NCBI GenBank assembly: GCA_004352715.1
Contig: SCFE01000035.1
Span: 827,598-891,597, forward strand
Length of the DNA stretch: 64,000 nucleotides
From: Hofstenia miamia
Lineage: Eukaryota; Xenacoelomorpha; Acoela
Direction of reading: 5' to 3'
In this document: positions 11,690 through 22,835 of the stretch, in pieces
Numbering within the stretch: position 1 is the stretch's first letter
How the letters are laid out: each line of letters starts with the position of its first letter
Program-made: the position numbers and the translations under genes
Notes under the pieces: generated by a model
Seen by the model: the letters and a program-made list of their open reading frames with translations, nothing else
Database searches by the model: none
Told to the model about the DNA's origin: nothing

Positions 11690-12590
11690 ATAGGGTATAA
11701 GCTGGAGAAGAATGGTAGAGCAGTAAGTCACCTATGGCACATGGATGACCTGAAGATGTATGCTAGTTCAAGGAAGATGTTGCAGAAGCAAGTGCAGACA
11801 TTGGAGAAGGCAAGCAGAGATTCAGGGTTGGAGTTTGGATTAGGAAAGTGTGCAGCAGTGACAATGACTAGAGGAAAGTGTGTGGATGGGGAGGGCTTGA
11901 GGACAAGCAGTGGGGACAAGATTGAGGAAGTCAAGGAGGGGTACAAGTACTTAGGAGTAATAGAGAAGGACAGAACAGATCATGAGAAAATGAAGATAAG
12001 GCTAAGGAAAGAATACAAGAGGAGAGTAAGGAAGGTACTACAGAAGTCAGCATTGAATGGGCAGAATAGTATAAAAGCAATTAATACATGGGCGATACCA
12101 GTGTTGAGATATTCGTGTCGAGATATTCCGCAGGAATAGTTAGGTGGAACAAGAATGAACTGAGGGAGACAAGGAAGATACTAGCAGCAGAGAGAGCATT
12201 CAACTTAAATGGAGATGTAGATAGGCTGTACATGGCAAGACATAAAGGAGGAAAAGGAGGCTAAATGTGGAGGAAACTGTAGAAGCAGAAGCACTAGGGC
12301 TAAANTATACCAGAGTAGGATGGAATCAGAGAGACAAACAAGGTATAGGCAGAAGGCAATGCATGGAGAATACTGGAGGAACACAGAAAAGTGTGATAGA
12401 GAAGAGAGCAACAAGTGGTTAAAGAAGGCAGGACTGAAGAGAGAAACAGAAGCACTGATAATGGCAGCACAGGAGCAAGCAATAAGAACAAACTGGGTGA
12501 AGAAGCATATAGACAGAAGAGTAGAAGTAAGTGATAAGTTATATATAGAGCTGATTGCAAAAATCGTCGCGCAGCCCCATACTTTTTAAT
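11690..12590 (+). pseudogene. R2-like non-LTR reverse transcriptase fragment
   Basis: The frame from about 11690 reads through HLWHMDDLKMYA (YxDD-type catalytic motif), FGLGKCAAVTM, YKYLGV and AINTWAIPVLRYS, which matches the R2/NeSL-type RT and its thumb. A small duplication of GAGATATTC near 12103-12118 throws it out of frame. It continues in other frames with RWNKNELRETRKI, DRLYMARHKGGKG, and finally LKRETEALIMAAQEQAIRT (12,320-12,500), typical of the region before the C-terminal endonuclease. A single N at 12305 marks a contig join. The 5' part and the endonuclease are absent. Confidence 0.75.
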
Positions 12591-14122
12591 ATATAAAATA
12601 TAAAAATCGGCATCGGCATATAAAATATAAATGAAATAAATATTACTTTTAAAACGTAATATGGATATGTCAAATTGTACCAAATCTAAAATAGTGGTTC
12701 TTCATCAAGACAAATGGAGGATTTTCAGTAAAATTTAAATTTAAATATTTTTAGCTAAAAATGTTAAATTTAGTTTAAATTCTTTAAAAATGAAACGACC
12801 ATTAAAAAATATTTGCTAAATTTTGTAAAAATTCACTGTCTCTTTCTTGTCAGATGATGTCACTACTTTTAAAATTCCCAGAAATTTTTAATATTCTTCT
12901 GACACCATTAGCCTTTTACGGTATTCGCTTGTTGCATTGAATTATCTTTTAAGATGAATTTTGTTAATGCAACTTCTACCAATTTACCACTTGTATCTGA
13001 TTTGATGGTAGCAGAATTTTTCACCAACTGTGCTGGATTCAACATTCCTGGCATTTCAAATACAAAGGCCAAAAGAGCTTCTCGCAAGAACTATGGTGAT
13101 GAAGCTATTTCGCTTTGTCAAATTTCAGCATAGATTGCGAAATTTTAAATTTGTTTATTAAAGTTAAGTGTAAGTGGATTTTTAGCATTGTAAAGTGCAT
13201 TTGTTTTTATTTTTTTGTAAGTGTTCAGATAAATATACATCATTCATTCATTCATAATTACAGAAATAAAAATAAAACAGTAAATTTATGGTTTGTGACT
13301 CTCTGCATTTTANAGCATATAGACAGAAGAGTAGAAGTAAGTGATAAGTTATATATAGAGCTGATTGCAAAAATCGTCGCGCAGCCCCATACTTTTTAAT
13401 ATATAAAATATAAAAATCGGCATCGGCATATAAAATATAAATGAAATAAATATTACTTTTAAAACGTAATATGGATATGTCAAATTGTACCAAATCTAAA
13501 ATAGTGGTTCTTCATCAAGACAAATGGAGGATTTTCAGTAAAATTTAAATTTAAATATTTTTAGCTAAAAATGTTAAATTTAGTTTAAATTCTTTAAAAA
13601 TGAAACGACCATTAAAAAATATTTGCTAAATTTTGTAAAAATTCACTGTCTCTTTCTTGTCAGATGATGTCACTACTTTTAAAATTCCCAGAAATTTTTA
13701 ATATTCTTCTGACACCATTAGCCTTTTACGGTATTCGCTTGTTGCATTGAATTATCTTTAAAGATGAATTTTGTTAATGCAACTTCTACCAATTTACCAC
13801 TTGTATCTGATTTGATGGTAGCAGAATTTTTCACCAACTGTGCTGGATTCAACATTCCTGGCATTTCAAATACAAAGGCCAAAAGAGCTTCTCGCAAGAA
13901 CTATGGTGATGAAGCTATTTCGCTTTGTCAAATTTCAGCATAGATTGCGAAATTTTAAATTTGTTTATTAAAGTTAAGTGTAAGTGGATTTTTAGCATTG
14001 TAAAGTGCATTTGTTTTTATTTTTTTGTAAGTGTTCAGATAAATATACATCATTCATTCATTCATAATTACAGAAATAAAAATAAAACAGTAAATTTATG
14101 GTTTGTGACTCTCTGCATTTTA
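12504..14122. repeat. Direct duplication across a 1-base N (12504-13312 = 13314-14122)
   Basis: Two 809-bp copies are separated by one N at 13313. The difference I saw is one base near 12948 versus 13758. The first copy ends abruptly mid-sequence and the second starts abruptly, as with unmerged contig overlaps. The single biological copy probably continues from 13314 onwards. Confidence 0.85.
12954..13133 (+). pseudogene. Short ORF with a YGDxAI-type N-terminal domain
   Basis: This is a 59-residue frame. It contains LPLVSDLMVAEFF and then TKAKRASRKNYGDEAISLCQ. The pattern 'lp.v...MV.eFF...K..R.sR..YGD.AI..vQ' is one I associate with N-terminal parts of large invertebrate proteins that carry SWIM zinc fingers and YqaJ-type nuclease domains, but I cannot verify this here. 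It stops early and no continuation exon was recognised. Near-identical copies at 13,764-13,943 and 14,435-14,614 are assembly duplicates rather than separate genes. Confidence 0.4.
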
Positions 14123-15018
14123 GAAGAGGAGGATCTCTTTGCACTGATGCATTTTTGAAAAGTCATGATTTGAGAATGTAGATAAACTAGACTCTGAGTT
14201 CACCATCTCCTCAAAAAAATGGGGTACAACATTATGCTTGAAAACTGCTCTTGAATTTTGAAAATTTAATTTCAAAAAAATTCGTTAAGTCATTTTCAAG
14301 ATCAAAATGCTTCTCACATGTATACAAAGTATAAAGAGGAGGACTGTNTTTAAAATTCCCAGAAATTTTTAATATTCTTCTGACACCATTAGCCTTTTAC
14401 GGTATTCGCTTGTTGCATTGAATTATCTTTAAAGATGAATTTTGTTAATGCAACTTCTACCAATTTACCACTTGTATCTGATTTGATGGTAGCAGAATTT
14501 TTCACCAACTGTGCTGGATTCAACATTCCTGGCATTTCAAATACAAAGGCCAAAAGAGCTTCTCGCAAGAACTATGGTGATGAAGCTATTTCGCTTTGTC
14601 AAATTTCAGCATAGATTGCGAAATTTTAAATTTGTTTATTAAAGTTAAGTGTAAGTGGATTTTTAGCATTGTAAAGTGCATTTGTTTTTATTTTTTTGTA
14701 AGTGTTCAGATAAATATACATCATTCATTCATTCATAATTACAGAAATAAAAATAAAACAGTAAATTTATGGTTTGTGACTCTCTGCATTTTAGAAGAGG
14801 AGGATCTCTTTGCACTGATGCATTTTTGAAAAGTCATGATTTGAGAATGTAGATAAACTAGACTCTGAGTTCACCATCTCCTCAAAAAAATGGGGTACAA
14901 CATTATGCTTGAAAACTGCTCTTGAATTTTGAAAATTTAATTTCAAAAAAATTCGTTAAGTCATTTTCAAGATCAAAATGCTTCTCACATGTATACAAAG
15001 TATAAAGAGGAGGACTGT
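13678..15018. repeat. Direct duplication across a 1-base N (13678-14347 = 14349-15018)
   Basis: Two 670-bp copies are joined at a single N (14348) and appear identical. As with the previous join, this is most simply an overlap between adjacent contigs. It makes the same 77-codon frame appear at 13925 and 14596. Confidence 0.85.
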
Positions 15019-15204
15019 TAAAATCTTGCCGATTCGAATATTTATAATTTTAAATGAAGTATATATTCTTCTGAATTAATAAACATCTTACAATTATATA
15101 GCATGTTATTGATATAAAACAAAGTTATTTGATTAACTAATTTGGAAGAAACATTAACTCATTGGGTTAAAGACATGATTCTTTTGCATCACTCGAAAAC
15201 CCTG

Positions 15205-15420
15205 CTAACCGGCGGTTTGAAACCAACGTGTTCGCGTTTCTGAACAACTGGGAAGAGAAAAAAACAGCAAATTGGGATTTTTTCTGCTATTGTTTTGACA
15301 GCCGGGCACAAATGAAACCTTTACAAATTGTTTGCTTGCGTTCATTTTGCAAATTAAGAGTTGTATGATCATTAAGGTAGTGACATCATCTGACAAGAAA
15401 GAGACAGTGAATTTCTGCAA
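15205..15420 (-). pseudogene. THAP-type zinc-finger fragment inside the TIR element
   Basis: The useful part of the 71-residue frame starts at the internal methionines. It reads FVKVSFVPGCQNNSRKNP, then FFSLPS and RTRWFQTAG, matching the THAP signature 'C.vpGC.n........fh.fP......+..W....g'. The first metal-binding Cys is replaced by Ser (SFVPGC) and the distal C-x2-H pair is missing because the frame stops right after TAG. It is a decayed DNA-binding domain, transcribed convergently to the ORF at 12954. Confidence 0.6.
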
Positions 15421-15530
15421 AATTTAGCAAATATTTTTTAATGGTCGTTTCATTTTTAAATAATTTAAACTAAATTTAACATTTTTAGATAAAAATATTT
15501 AAATATAAATTTTACTGAAAATCCCCCATT

Positions 15531-17049
15531 CACAATCACACAAAATGTTTTTAATGTTTAATGTTTAATGGAGTCATTTGATGAAATATTAACTTTTCTA
15601 TTTTTTCAAAATGTACAATTATTAGGTCTAAAAAGTTCAGTTAAAATATGTAATTGGTGTAAAAAATCAGTCTTTCCATATGTAAAAATTGTAGCTTAGA
15701 AAGGCATTTTCATTAAATTTTATATACAGAATGACATCATGAAGATAATGAGATGACATTTGAAACCTATTTTTTGCAAAAATTATAAAGTTTTAACAGC
15801 CAGTATACACTAAAAATAACTTTTTGGACCTTTCAATGTTTCTTTTTTCATAAATGAATGACATCAAGCCAATTGGATTGTGGAATGAAATGAAAATTAA
15901 GAAGAATTTTCTGCAAAAATTATAATTATTTAAAATGCAGCAAACCAATGGAGACCTTATAATTGTAAATTTTGAACACAGAGCTATGAATAGGTATAGA
16001 TAGTGAAGCATCCAAAGGTCAGGTACACAGGTGCTGGATGAAGAACTTCACAGGCATTCAAAAAAGACTAGTAGTAGTACCATTGGAGTGCTTTAAATGT
16101 GTGTGAGCAATGCATAGCAAGGAAACAAATTCCAGATGCAAAATTATATCATTTGAGGTAGGAATACCATCTTAGCAATAGCAATTGTAGATGACAGGAA
16201 AGCATATTGTTAATACAATTATTAATTTATTGAAAGGCCATGAATTTAATTCAATTGAGTTGTTTTATTTTTCATTTTAACTTTGGTGCAATGAAGAAAA
16301 GCTTTTTATCAATTCTTGGAAAATTCATGTTATTTAAATACTTGAACATTCTTTTAATTCATCTGTGTGCAAAGTGTGCACTAAATAAATTACCACAATT
16401 GAACTACTTAGCATATCAGAGTTAATTGGTTTATGTGGATGCTCAGCAAATTTGTTTGCAGTTTATGTACTTTGCTTAGACAGTGGAGAAGATTAATAAA
16501 TAGAAATTCTAATCAATGTTTTTGTGAACCTAAAAACATAAAACTAGCTATCAACTTTCTCCTTAAATGTTGAAACTTAAAACATACATTAAAAGTAGCC
16601 ATTAAAACAAGGCTTTGGTTTGTATTATAAATCACAACATTAATAGGCAAACATGTACTAAATTCTGCTCACACTTGGTTGTTAGGGATAGTATGTGGAT
16701 GATGAATTGAATATACCAGATACAAGATAATTCTAGATAATTTGACTGCCAGATACCAGAAAATATTTTGTTCAATTATTACTAGGGCAACAAGAAATAT
16801 GACTTTAAAAAAAATGATCATATTTTTATGAAAAAAATATGACAGAATTTAGTTAAATATGCCCAAAAAAATACCATCCATTTTTGAAAATCATCAATTA
16901 AAGCAATATTAAACATTTTCAATTACTGAGAGCAAGATATAAAATACAAACTCTTACATTCCAGGATCTTGTGTTAGTATAAGTCCTTATTAACAACTTT
17001 GTTTGACAGATAATTGTAGTAATCTGTTTAACTTTAGAATGTATTCAGT
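15531..17049. other. Non-coding stretch, nothing recognised
   Basis: AT-rich sequence with only short chance frames. A frame near 16090-16150 can read CEQCIARKQIPDAK, vaguely like an integrase zinc-finger segment, but the surroundings do not support it. Confidence 0.5.
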
Positions 17050-18136
17050 AATACTTTCATTACTGTGCCTTTTACAGATATAAAGTAGCATGCTGTATTC
17101 TGGTGTTTTCATTGTTGAAATGAGAGCTTAGATCTTTCATTAATTTATCATAATTGATTTTACTCTATGGGTCTAAAGTCAAATACACACTGAGTGATTT
17201 GTTCTTTAGAAAAAGTGGTAGTTGAGCACAACCATCTTTTTAGTTCCACTTTGTTGCAATACTTAGATCTAAAAATGATTACCATTTCAGGGAATGTTTG
17301 AGAACTACTGCTTATTTTTCCTGTGAAGTATGGANTGAGAGCCTAGATCTTTCATTAATTTATCATAATTGATTTTACTCTATGGGTCTAAAGTCAAATA
17401 CACACTGAGTGATTTGTTCTTTAGAAAAAGTGGTAGTTGAGCACAACCATCTTTTTAGTTCCACTTTGTTGCAATACTTAGATTTCAAAAATGATTACAC
17501 TTTCAGGGAATGTTTGAGCACTACTGCTTATTTTTCCTGTGAAGTATGGAGAAGTTCTAATTATTTTTAGATCAGTTTTCATCAGATTATCTGATAACAT
17601 TGATTTATGTTTAGCTATGTTAGTGTTAAATGCCCATTGCAGCATTGGTTCTTCAATTGCTCTCATCTTTAGAGGAGAGAATTTAGGTTTTTGCAGTATT
17701 TTTCCAGTCTTTTTAGAGTGACCACTGGAGTTAAATCAAAATCCTCTGCTAGAGCAGTAGCAGGTTGTTACATGCCATTTCCTTCCAGTGTATTGGATTT
17801 GATCTAGTTAATTTTGTTTCAGAATTCCACTATATCTTGTCAGAATTGACTTTGCTAAGTATCTAGAATATAGGATATTTGGGAGATAATTCTTTCTTCC
17901 ATTTGATTTGTTGAATGTGGGGGATGTTGAGTGGGTACCATTAATGATAATTGGGTTTTCAACTTTTGCATTTGCTCTCCCTTATCAGAAATGATATTTG
18001 CTTGTTGACCTTTGTTTTTGGTTATTAGATGATGGTATTTAGACCTTTCTAAAGTTATTGTTTCTATATAATTTTTCATAATAAGAGAAAGAATAGAGTT
18101 AAATCTAAGAAATTTTTGTTTGTCAGCTTGAATCAC
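17050..18136 (-). pseudogene. Possible LTR-retrotransposon gag debris
   Basis: Minus-strand frames include one at 17855-18136 (93 codons, polar and probably helical, with KGEQMQKLKTQL) and one at 17478-17666 with TSPYFTGKISSSAQTFPESV followed out of frame by 'KSLSVYLTLDP' and 'YDKLMKDL'. Together these resemble the Gag pattern 'fsG......F...f......l...L.G.A......y..l...L', on the same strand as the Ty3/gypsy element at 18,394 but outside its target duplications. Similarity is weak and frames are broken. Confidence 0.3.
17121..17550. repeat. Direct duplication across a 1-base N (17121-17334 and 17336-17550)
   Basis: Copies of 214-215 bp flank the N at 17335 and differ at a few positions. This fits two alleles or contig ends that were not merged. 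Confidence 0.75.
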
Positions 18137-18393
18137 AATATGGTTTCTTCTAGTTCATAAGTGGTTATAGCATTCTTTTTGTTAAACCAGTAACTTACAG
18201 ATTTTTGTGGTTGTTCTTAGATACTAATTTCAGTTCCAGTTTCTTTAAACATTCTTGGGTCACTATGTAGTATTGATTTAATTAGTGTTAGAGTCATAAG
18301 AGTAACACCTATAGTTCAAGGCATAAATACCAACTGTTTGTAATCACTGACAGAAACCATGGATAAGAAAACTGCATAAATTAATTAACATAT

Positions 18394-19320
18394 TGTAGAA
18401 TTGTGGGGGAACTCTGCCTACTCTAGCAGTACTGGGAAACTCAAGAGTTAAGATCAAAGGTTGCAAAGTTTACTGTAGCAGAGAGTGGTTCACCAATTTG
18501 CCTAACAAACACAGAAATTCCTTGAAGAACTCCAGCAGTGACCAATTTACATGGCATCACAACAAAGCCATATCCACAAAGCCATCCTTAATTGCCAAGG
18601 TGCTAATTGTGTGTCTCAAGTAGTATGTTCTAGCTCAATAAACAATTTATCTCAGAGTTCTATTATCTCAGCTTATGTAAATAAGTAATGAAAAAGGCAC
18701 ATAATTGCTGTGCATTCATATTCACCAATGGCATAGTATATTTGCAGTGTGTTGATTTTATGTGCATGTATGAATTGATTGAATAAAAGTTGTTATTCAC
18801 TACATGTAATCATAACCTAAAGTGACCATGATTCAGGCTGTCACCATTAAGGATCTATTTGGTGCCCCAGACCCAGTGCAGTTTCCTCCTGAATTGTTAC
18901 TGGATCTTAAGCAATAGTTATCATAACCAAATCTTGGATGATATATCTAAAGGGGGTTACTAGATAAAAATTCAAAAAGATCAAATGCAGTTGAAGGAAG
19001 ACAAATTTATTGTCTGCCTCACTATAGTGCTCTCAGATATTTATTACAAAAATTGTAAATTATTACATAGATACTGTTTACAGTTTCAAACACAATTTCC
19101 CTCACAAAGTTAAAACAAGTAATCACATGTACTTTGAACTGAGGGGAAAAATAATATTTCTATCAAATAACTACACTTGAAAATGTGTAAAAATTGAATT
19201 AAAGAAATTGATGCAAATTGTTAGCATCTAATCATCAAATAAGAATGTCAAAAAGATGTAACACTATTTTCAGAGTGCCAAATAATAAAATCGAAAAATA
19301 GGGCCCTGAGTGACTCTACA
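18394..19320 (-). repeat. 3' LTR of the Ty3/gypsy element (927 bp)
   Basis: In transcription orientation it starts TGTAGAGTCACTCAGGGCCC at 19320 and ends CCACAATTCTACA at 18394. It aligns along its length with the solo LTR at 32,381-33,336, and its first ~178 bp match 27,573-27,750. An AATAAA signal lies in the middle on the minus strand (TTTATT near 19010). The polypurine tract abuts its start. Confidence 0.85.
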
Positions 19321-19334
19321 TGCCCCCCATTGCC
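19321..19334 (-). other. Polypurine tract
   Basis: On the minus strand GGCAATGGGGGGCA directly precedes the TGTAGAG start of the 3' LTR, the expected place for the plus-strand primer of an LTR retrotransposon. Confidence 0.75.
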
Positions 19335-19477
19335 AGTTAAGTTTGTGGTAGGAGTTGGACTGTAGGACCTGACAGGAGCTTCTGGGTTTCCTCCACCCTC
19401 TCATGGGCTAGGATGTTGTCCCAAGATGACACTTCAGTGTATCTAGGTCACCAGGTAATTTGCATTAAGGCCTCCCT

Positions 19478-22400
19478 TCAAGTTACAGCCTCATTCTTTA
19501 GGCAGAAGAATGTGGAGTTAATGGGACAGTTACAATGGAGGTTGTTCAATCTTCTGGTAAAAGTATCATAAAAGTGCTCATAGAGCCACAAACCCTTTAA
19601 GGCAACCATTAAAGTCATTAGCACATTGGTATCAGAAGAGTGGTCATTGTCTTCACTAATCCTGGTGTTCAGGTAGAAGTATGTAAATACCTTTCTAAGT
19701 GACCCCATGTGAGTGGCATGGTCCATAAACAAAGAACAATACTCATTGACTTGTTCTAGTGTCATTTCCTCTGGATCTGTGATCTCTGCTCATAACATGG
19801 TAATGATTTCAATCCTTTTCATAATGTTGTAGTAACAGGTGAGGGTCTCAATATTGTTGATCCACATCAGATCGCCCAATGCCTGGAACAAGATAAGAAC
19901 TCATGGATCTAGGGTGTCAATTTTGTTGTGAACCTTCTGTAACTGGAGTGATATTGGCTGTCTCTTGTGAAAAATGTCTTTGATTGTTAGTTTGCCATTG
20001 ATGTAGATACACTCAGGATTACCACCCTCAATAAGAGTATCTCTCATTTGTTTGTACTCAGAAGTTGACATGGCTCAGGTAACTTCTGCAGCTGTTGATA
20101 CATAATTAATTTTATCAGATAGGTATGTAGAGACCTTTTTATGCCCTTTCTTTAGTTACCAAGAGGGGAGGATCAACAGAGTCATTATGCATGGTGGAGG
20201 TATGCATAACAGATTACTCTTCTCTGCATTTGTCTCAACCTGGTCAAACTCAACCTTCTTCTTCAGCATGGCTGTTCCAATAGTGATGGGATAGTTGATT
20301 TTCATGTCCTTAATTGTATCCCAAAATGTGGTTCAAAGCCCATGTGGATGGAGCTTGTTAATCTGGGTGTTGGAAATCTGTACACAAGATGTGGTACACT
20401 CTATATCCAGGGCTATTTGGCACCCTGGTGATTGTAGGATGACCAGCTGTTCTTTAGTGAACATTTCAGTGAGGCACCATTTCATGAGGCCTAGCACATC
20501 CTTAGCATGGTTGCTCTCAATAACATGGCTAGCAATGGAGAGCTTGTCAACAAACTCATCCAGGTGGTGTTCAATGGTTAGGATATGTTCATCCTCAGTG
20601 ATAGACCATGTGGGTGCATGCACAGGAGTGCTGGTGATGCCTGCAAACTTTTGTAAATTGATAGCCTCAATGAGGGCTTGCATAATGGGGGACACCTCAA
20701 TGGCTGAAGACAACAAAAGTTCTTCTTTTCAGTAAAACTGCTCCAGAGTTCTCATGGTCTGCTCAATGAGTGTGATAGGAATTATCTCACCATCTCTTGC
20801 CACTTGTCTTTGAGCCTCAGCAATCTTATTTTAGCTGCTCTCAGGATAGTTAAACTTTTCCAAGTTGAAAAGGATTTCTGTTTTCCTGTGAATATCATAA
20901 TGATTAACTAATTCCAGAAATTGCTGGGTGGAGCCAGGTTTGGAGCAAATTAGATGGTTAGTGCAGAGCAGCACATATTCTGATTCAATGGAAGAAAACT
21001 TGTTCTCTGAAGTTGCTCCCCATATGTACTTCCTTAATATCTCAGAAAAGATGTTTAAGTTGGCAATTGTGACACCAAGATGGTTTATGATCATCTGAGG
21101 AGGAAGGTAGCCAAGTGGGCTGCTGGCTCTGATGAGCCTGGCATAATACTTCTCAAAGAATTCCATTGCCTTCTTAGTCTTCTGTTGAGACAATGGTAGG
21201 GTGCATTAGTGCAGGAGCCAATTTTTTATCTTCCAGGTGGCCAGACATATGGTGATCTTGTGCATGCATTTCCTGGCTAACCATTCTCTTGTGCTATGAT
21301 CAAGAGGTAGCTGTAAGTGTGGATTGGATCTTGCATGAGAAAAATAGCTAAGACCCAGACTGCTACATGGGACTGGATAGGCAGCACAAATTTCTCTGCA
21401 AAAAGCTTTTCAGCATAGTTTTGCTGATCCTGCAAAGTGTACAAAATGCATAATTCCATTAAGAGGTGCTCAATAGAGCAGGAGTACTCAGATGTTGGGC
21501 TGTGGATATTTATAGTGGCCAAATAGACTCAGGGTTTCTATCTGCCTTGAGGTTTGTCCAAAATTTGTTGATCTCTGCCAATGTGGTAGAGCTCTGTGAA
21601 AATGTGAAACTGACATGCATGTCAGCGACTAACAGAAGGCTCAGCAAGTTGATGTTGATGGATTCCAACATTTGTGCATGGATGGCTGTGTCAATTATGA
21701 GTCTAGTGTGGATGGCAAGACAGTGTGTGGGGATCTTCTTGCAAAGAAGCAAGTCTGTGTAAATGAGCTTGGTAACTGAAAAGATACCTGACTGATACAT
21801 GCTAGTGGGATGATAGTAGTTGGTGTGGAGAATTGTGAAGTTTTCCATTCTGAAGTAGAGGCTCTCAACTGGGTCAGGGATATGATCTTGGTATTCCTCC
21901 TTGAGAAACATGGCTAGCCTGATGTGCTCAACCTTTGCCAACCTATAGGCAATTTCAATCTTCTCTGTTATCTTTGGGTGATTTACATTGCTGACACAGA
22001 AAATGTAAATAACTAGCAAGTTGTCAAAATCAATATTTACACAGTCAAATTTCTTGATCTCCTTCTTACTGTTTAAAAACTGACAAATATGAGTAAGGTT
22101 AAAGTCCTCATCAAACATGGTGTGGACTGTACTGTGCCAATAGGGCCTCTTGATCCCACCATGCATCTTAGAGTTGTAATGGATAATATTATTAACCTTA
22201 GGCCTACACTTGGCATCAATAACAAATGGGATTAAGTCTATGGAACAACTGAGTGACTTACTGTTGAAGGTCCACCATAACTTGTTTTTCATCTCCTCCA
22301 ACAAATTATCATGCACAAAACTGACAGCCTTGGGGTAGCAATAAAATAAGAGTGTAATATCTTGTTTCCTACTTTGGAAGTCTTTCTTCCTCTGGGATCT

Positions 22401-22676
22401 AACACTAGTGGACACATGTGACAAAGTCCCAGGGCTAGAAGGGGTCTTTGAGTCACTACAGGAGGGTTGTATGTTAGCACTAATATTAGCAAAAGGCACT
22501 CTGTAATTACTAGACTCCTCAGGTTCCTGAGGGGCTATTTTGCACCCCAAATAGTTGTCTGAGGTCAGCTCCTGAGGGGCTATTTGGCGCCCCAAGTAGT
22601 CACCAGAATCATGTTCCCAAGGGGCTATTTGGCACCCCAAGAAGTTGTGGCTTCTGCTACTAGAGTCCTCTTTCAT
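19478..22676 (-). pseudogene. Unidentified third ORF of the Ty3/gypsy element (about 1000 residues, frameshifted)
   Basis: Downstream of integrase, minus-strand frames follow one another with small breaks: 22676-21510 (388 codons), 21522-21277, 21193-20831, 20716-20333 and 19765-19478. They span 3.2 kb up to the polypurine tract. The N-terminus has three degenerate repeats (LGCQIAPWE, LGRQIAPQE, LGCKIAPQE) and a Ser-rich stretch; the rest looks globular and mixed helical. I see no clear signal peptide or membrane anchor, so it does not look like an envelope protein, although it occupies that position. I recognise no domain. It may be a captured host sequence or an element-specific protein. 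Confidence 0.55.
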
Positions 22677-22835
22677 TCTTCCTTGTTTCCAGGATACACT
22701 CTCCTTTGCTCAATTTGGGGTGTCATCTCACCTCCTTTCATCTTGCAGATTGTATCTTTGCCTCACTCATCTCCTTGTGGGCAGCTGGTTCTTGGTTCAT
22801 TTCATCTGATGTGGCTTAGTTGCTAAACATAAAGG

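Larger units (their letters stand above)
12713..15530. mobile_element. THAP-associated TIR DNA element (true length about 1.3 kb, inflated by overlaps)
   Basis: The left end (from about 12713, ATGGAGGATTTTCAGTAAAA) and the right end (to 15530, ending ACTGAAAATCCCCCATT) are long inverted repeats of about 160-170 bp, each including the block of the type CAGATGATGTCACTAC and AACATTTTTAGCTAAAAAT. A related 205-bp element lies at 41,318-41,522. Inside are a 59-codon ORF on the plus strand close to the left end and a THAP-like fragment on the minus strand close to the right end. Subtracting the two artefactual duplications (810 + 671 bp) leaves about 1.3 kb. Target duplication not resolved. THAP domains are known DNA-binding modules of P-type and Kolobok transposases. 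Confidence 0.65.

Noticed and set aside
13115-14829. Three near-identical 77-94-codon plus-strand ORFs (13115, 13925, 14596)
   Set aside because: Same sequence repeated by contig overlaps; hydrophobic AT-rich frame without any known similarity.
16085-16200. CEQCIARKQIPDAK as an integrase zinc finger
   Set aside because: No His pair, no catalytic core and no neighbouring retroelement frame; probably chance.
20295-20735. 146-codon plus-strand ORF
   Set aside because: Antisense shadow of the third ORF of the Ty3/gypsy element, which has better continuity on the minus strand.
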